This document shows, piece by piece, positions 63,467 through 64,000 of a stretch of 64,000 nt of DNA (position 1 is the first letter of the stretch; each line of letters starts with the position of its first letter). Source of the DNA: Gari tellinella. Its lineage: Eukaryota > Mollusca > Bivalvia > Cardiida > Psammobiidae. Below the pieces are notes generated by a model. The model was not told the origin of the DNA. It saw only the letters and a list, made by a program, of their open reading frames with translations, and searched no databases. Location: assembly GCA_922989275.2 (NCBI GenBank), contig OV277861.1, forward strand, positions 44,741,623 through 44,805,622, written 5' to 3'. The translations under genes were made by a program, and so were the position numbers.

Positions 63467-64000
63467 TTTAGCTCGCCTATTCGCTAATGCAATACCCCCG
63501 GCGTGAGCGTGTGTTAGGACCAAGGTTAAAGTTTTTTGGATGGGTTGTTTTAAAGCTTAATATTTGTGTTAGGTTGGTGAAATTTTGTATGGAGGTTTAT
63601 TATGGGTCAAATATTAATGTTATGAAGTTAAAATTTAAAAATATTTTTAATTGTTGTCAATATATGACAGGTTTTTTGCTACAGAACTCAAGGTTAAAGT
63701 TTTTGGACGGGTTTTTAAAAGTTTAATAAACGTGCTAGTGTGCTGAAATTGTGTATGAAGGTTCATTAGGGGACAAACATTGATGTTATGAAGTTGAAAT
63801 TTAAAAATGATGGAATATTTGTCAATTTTTGACATGTTTTGGACATTTTTTGGACTTAGTTGTTTTGACCTCAAATAACCAGCTTTAAGTTTTTTGGACT
63901 GGTTGTTTTAAAGTTGAATAATTGTGCTAGGGTGCCTAAATTTTGTATGGAGCTTAATTAGGGAACGAACATTGAGGATATGAAGCTGAAATAAAAATGA
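63467..64000. repeat. Tandem ~180-bp array, second block
   Basis: It starts again with TTTTAGCTCGCCTATTCGC and CGTGAGCGTG, followed by about three units of the same kind as the first block. It runs past the end of the window. Confidence 0.8.

Overview
The window looks like non-coding-rich animal nuclear DNA, most likely from a bivalve mollusc. The reasons are split genes with GT-AG introns, a GT92-type glycosyltransferase pair, a CR1/jockey-like LINE, a Penelope-like element with a hammerhead-like motif, tRNA-derived SINEs, and very many short fold-back elements. The exact species cannot be told from the sequence. There is no bacterial-style operon, rRNA, CRISPR array or convincing functional tRNA.

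Layout. Positions 1-4194 and 20361-25527 are the two arms of one very large inverted repeat with a loop of about 16 kb. The loop is packed with MITE-like elements and holds three exons of GT92 gene 1 (15217-16001, 16743-16918, 19209-19435). The left arm carries five tandem copies of a ~170-bp unit. At the corresponding place the right arm carries a ~2-kb fold-back element with a palindromic minisatellite (22846-24838). Positions 25.5-30 kb hold diverged mollusc-type repeats, including arrays rich in AGGTCA/TGACCT half-sites. Positions 31-33 kb hold two broken element-derived genes. At 34929-37455 lies a 5'-truncated Penelope-like element with an intact RT + GIY-YIG frame, a 12-bp target duplication and a 3' hammerhead-like motif; its empty paralogous site is at 28448-28556. 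Positions 38-49 kb return to MITEs and SINEs. GT92 gene 2 has exons at 49864-50619 and 58277-58422. Its 7.6-kb intron contains an antisense, apparently intact LINE (ORF 56345-52929) with a 2A-like DVELNPGP motif just before the endonuclease. Positions 59-64 kb hold SINEs and degenerate tandem arrays.

The most striking pattern is modular. One palindromic hairpin with the core GATCAGACGCCG...CGGCGTCTGATC occurs about 50 times, inside element shells with different ends. A second, unrelated hairpin (GCAGAATGCGCC...GGCGCATTCTGC) occurs in at least three different shells, one of which uses TTAA targets. Because the inverted-repeat arms are paralogous, they give filled/empty site pairs that define ends and target duplications (TA for one family, TTAA for another) directly from the window.

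Most open frames in the window are translations of these palindromes. Only the GT92 exons, the LINE ORF, the Penelope ORF and two decayed coding remnants are supported as coding. How the genes work together: the GT92 pair is probably a local duplication of a Golgi glycosyltransferase, and the rest is mobile DNA that has filled its introns and flanks.
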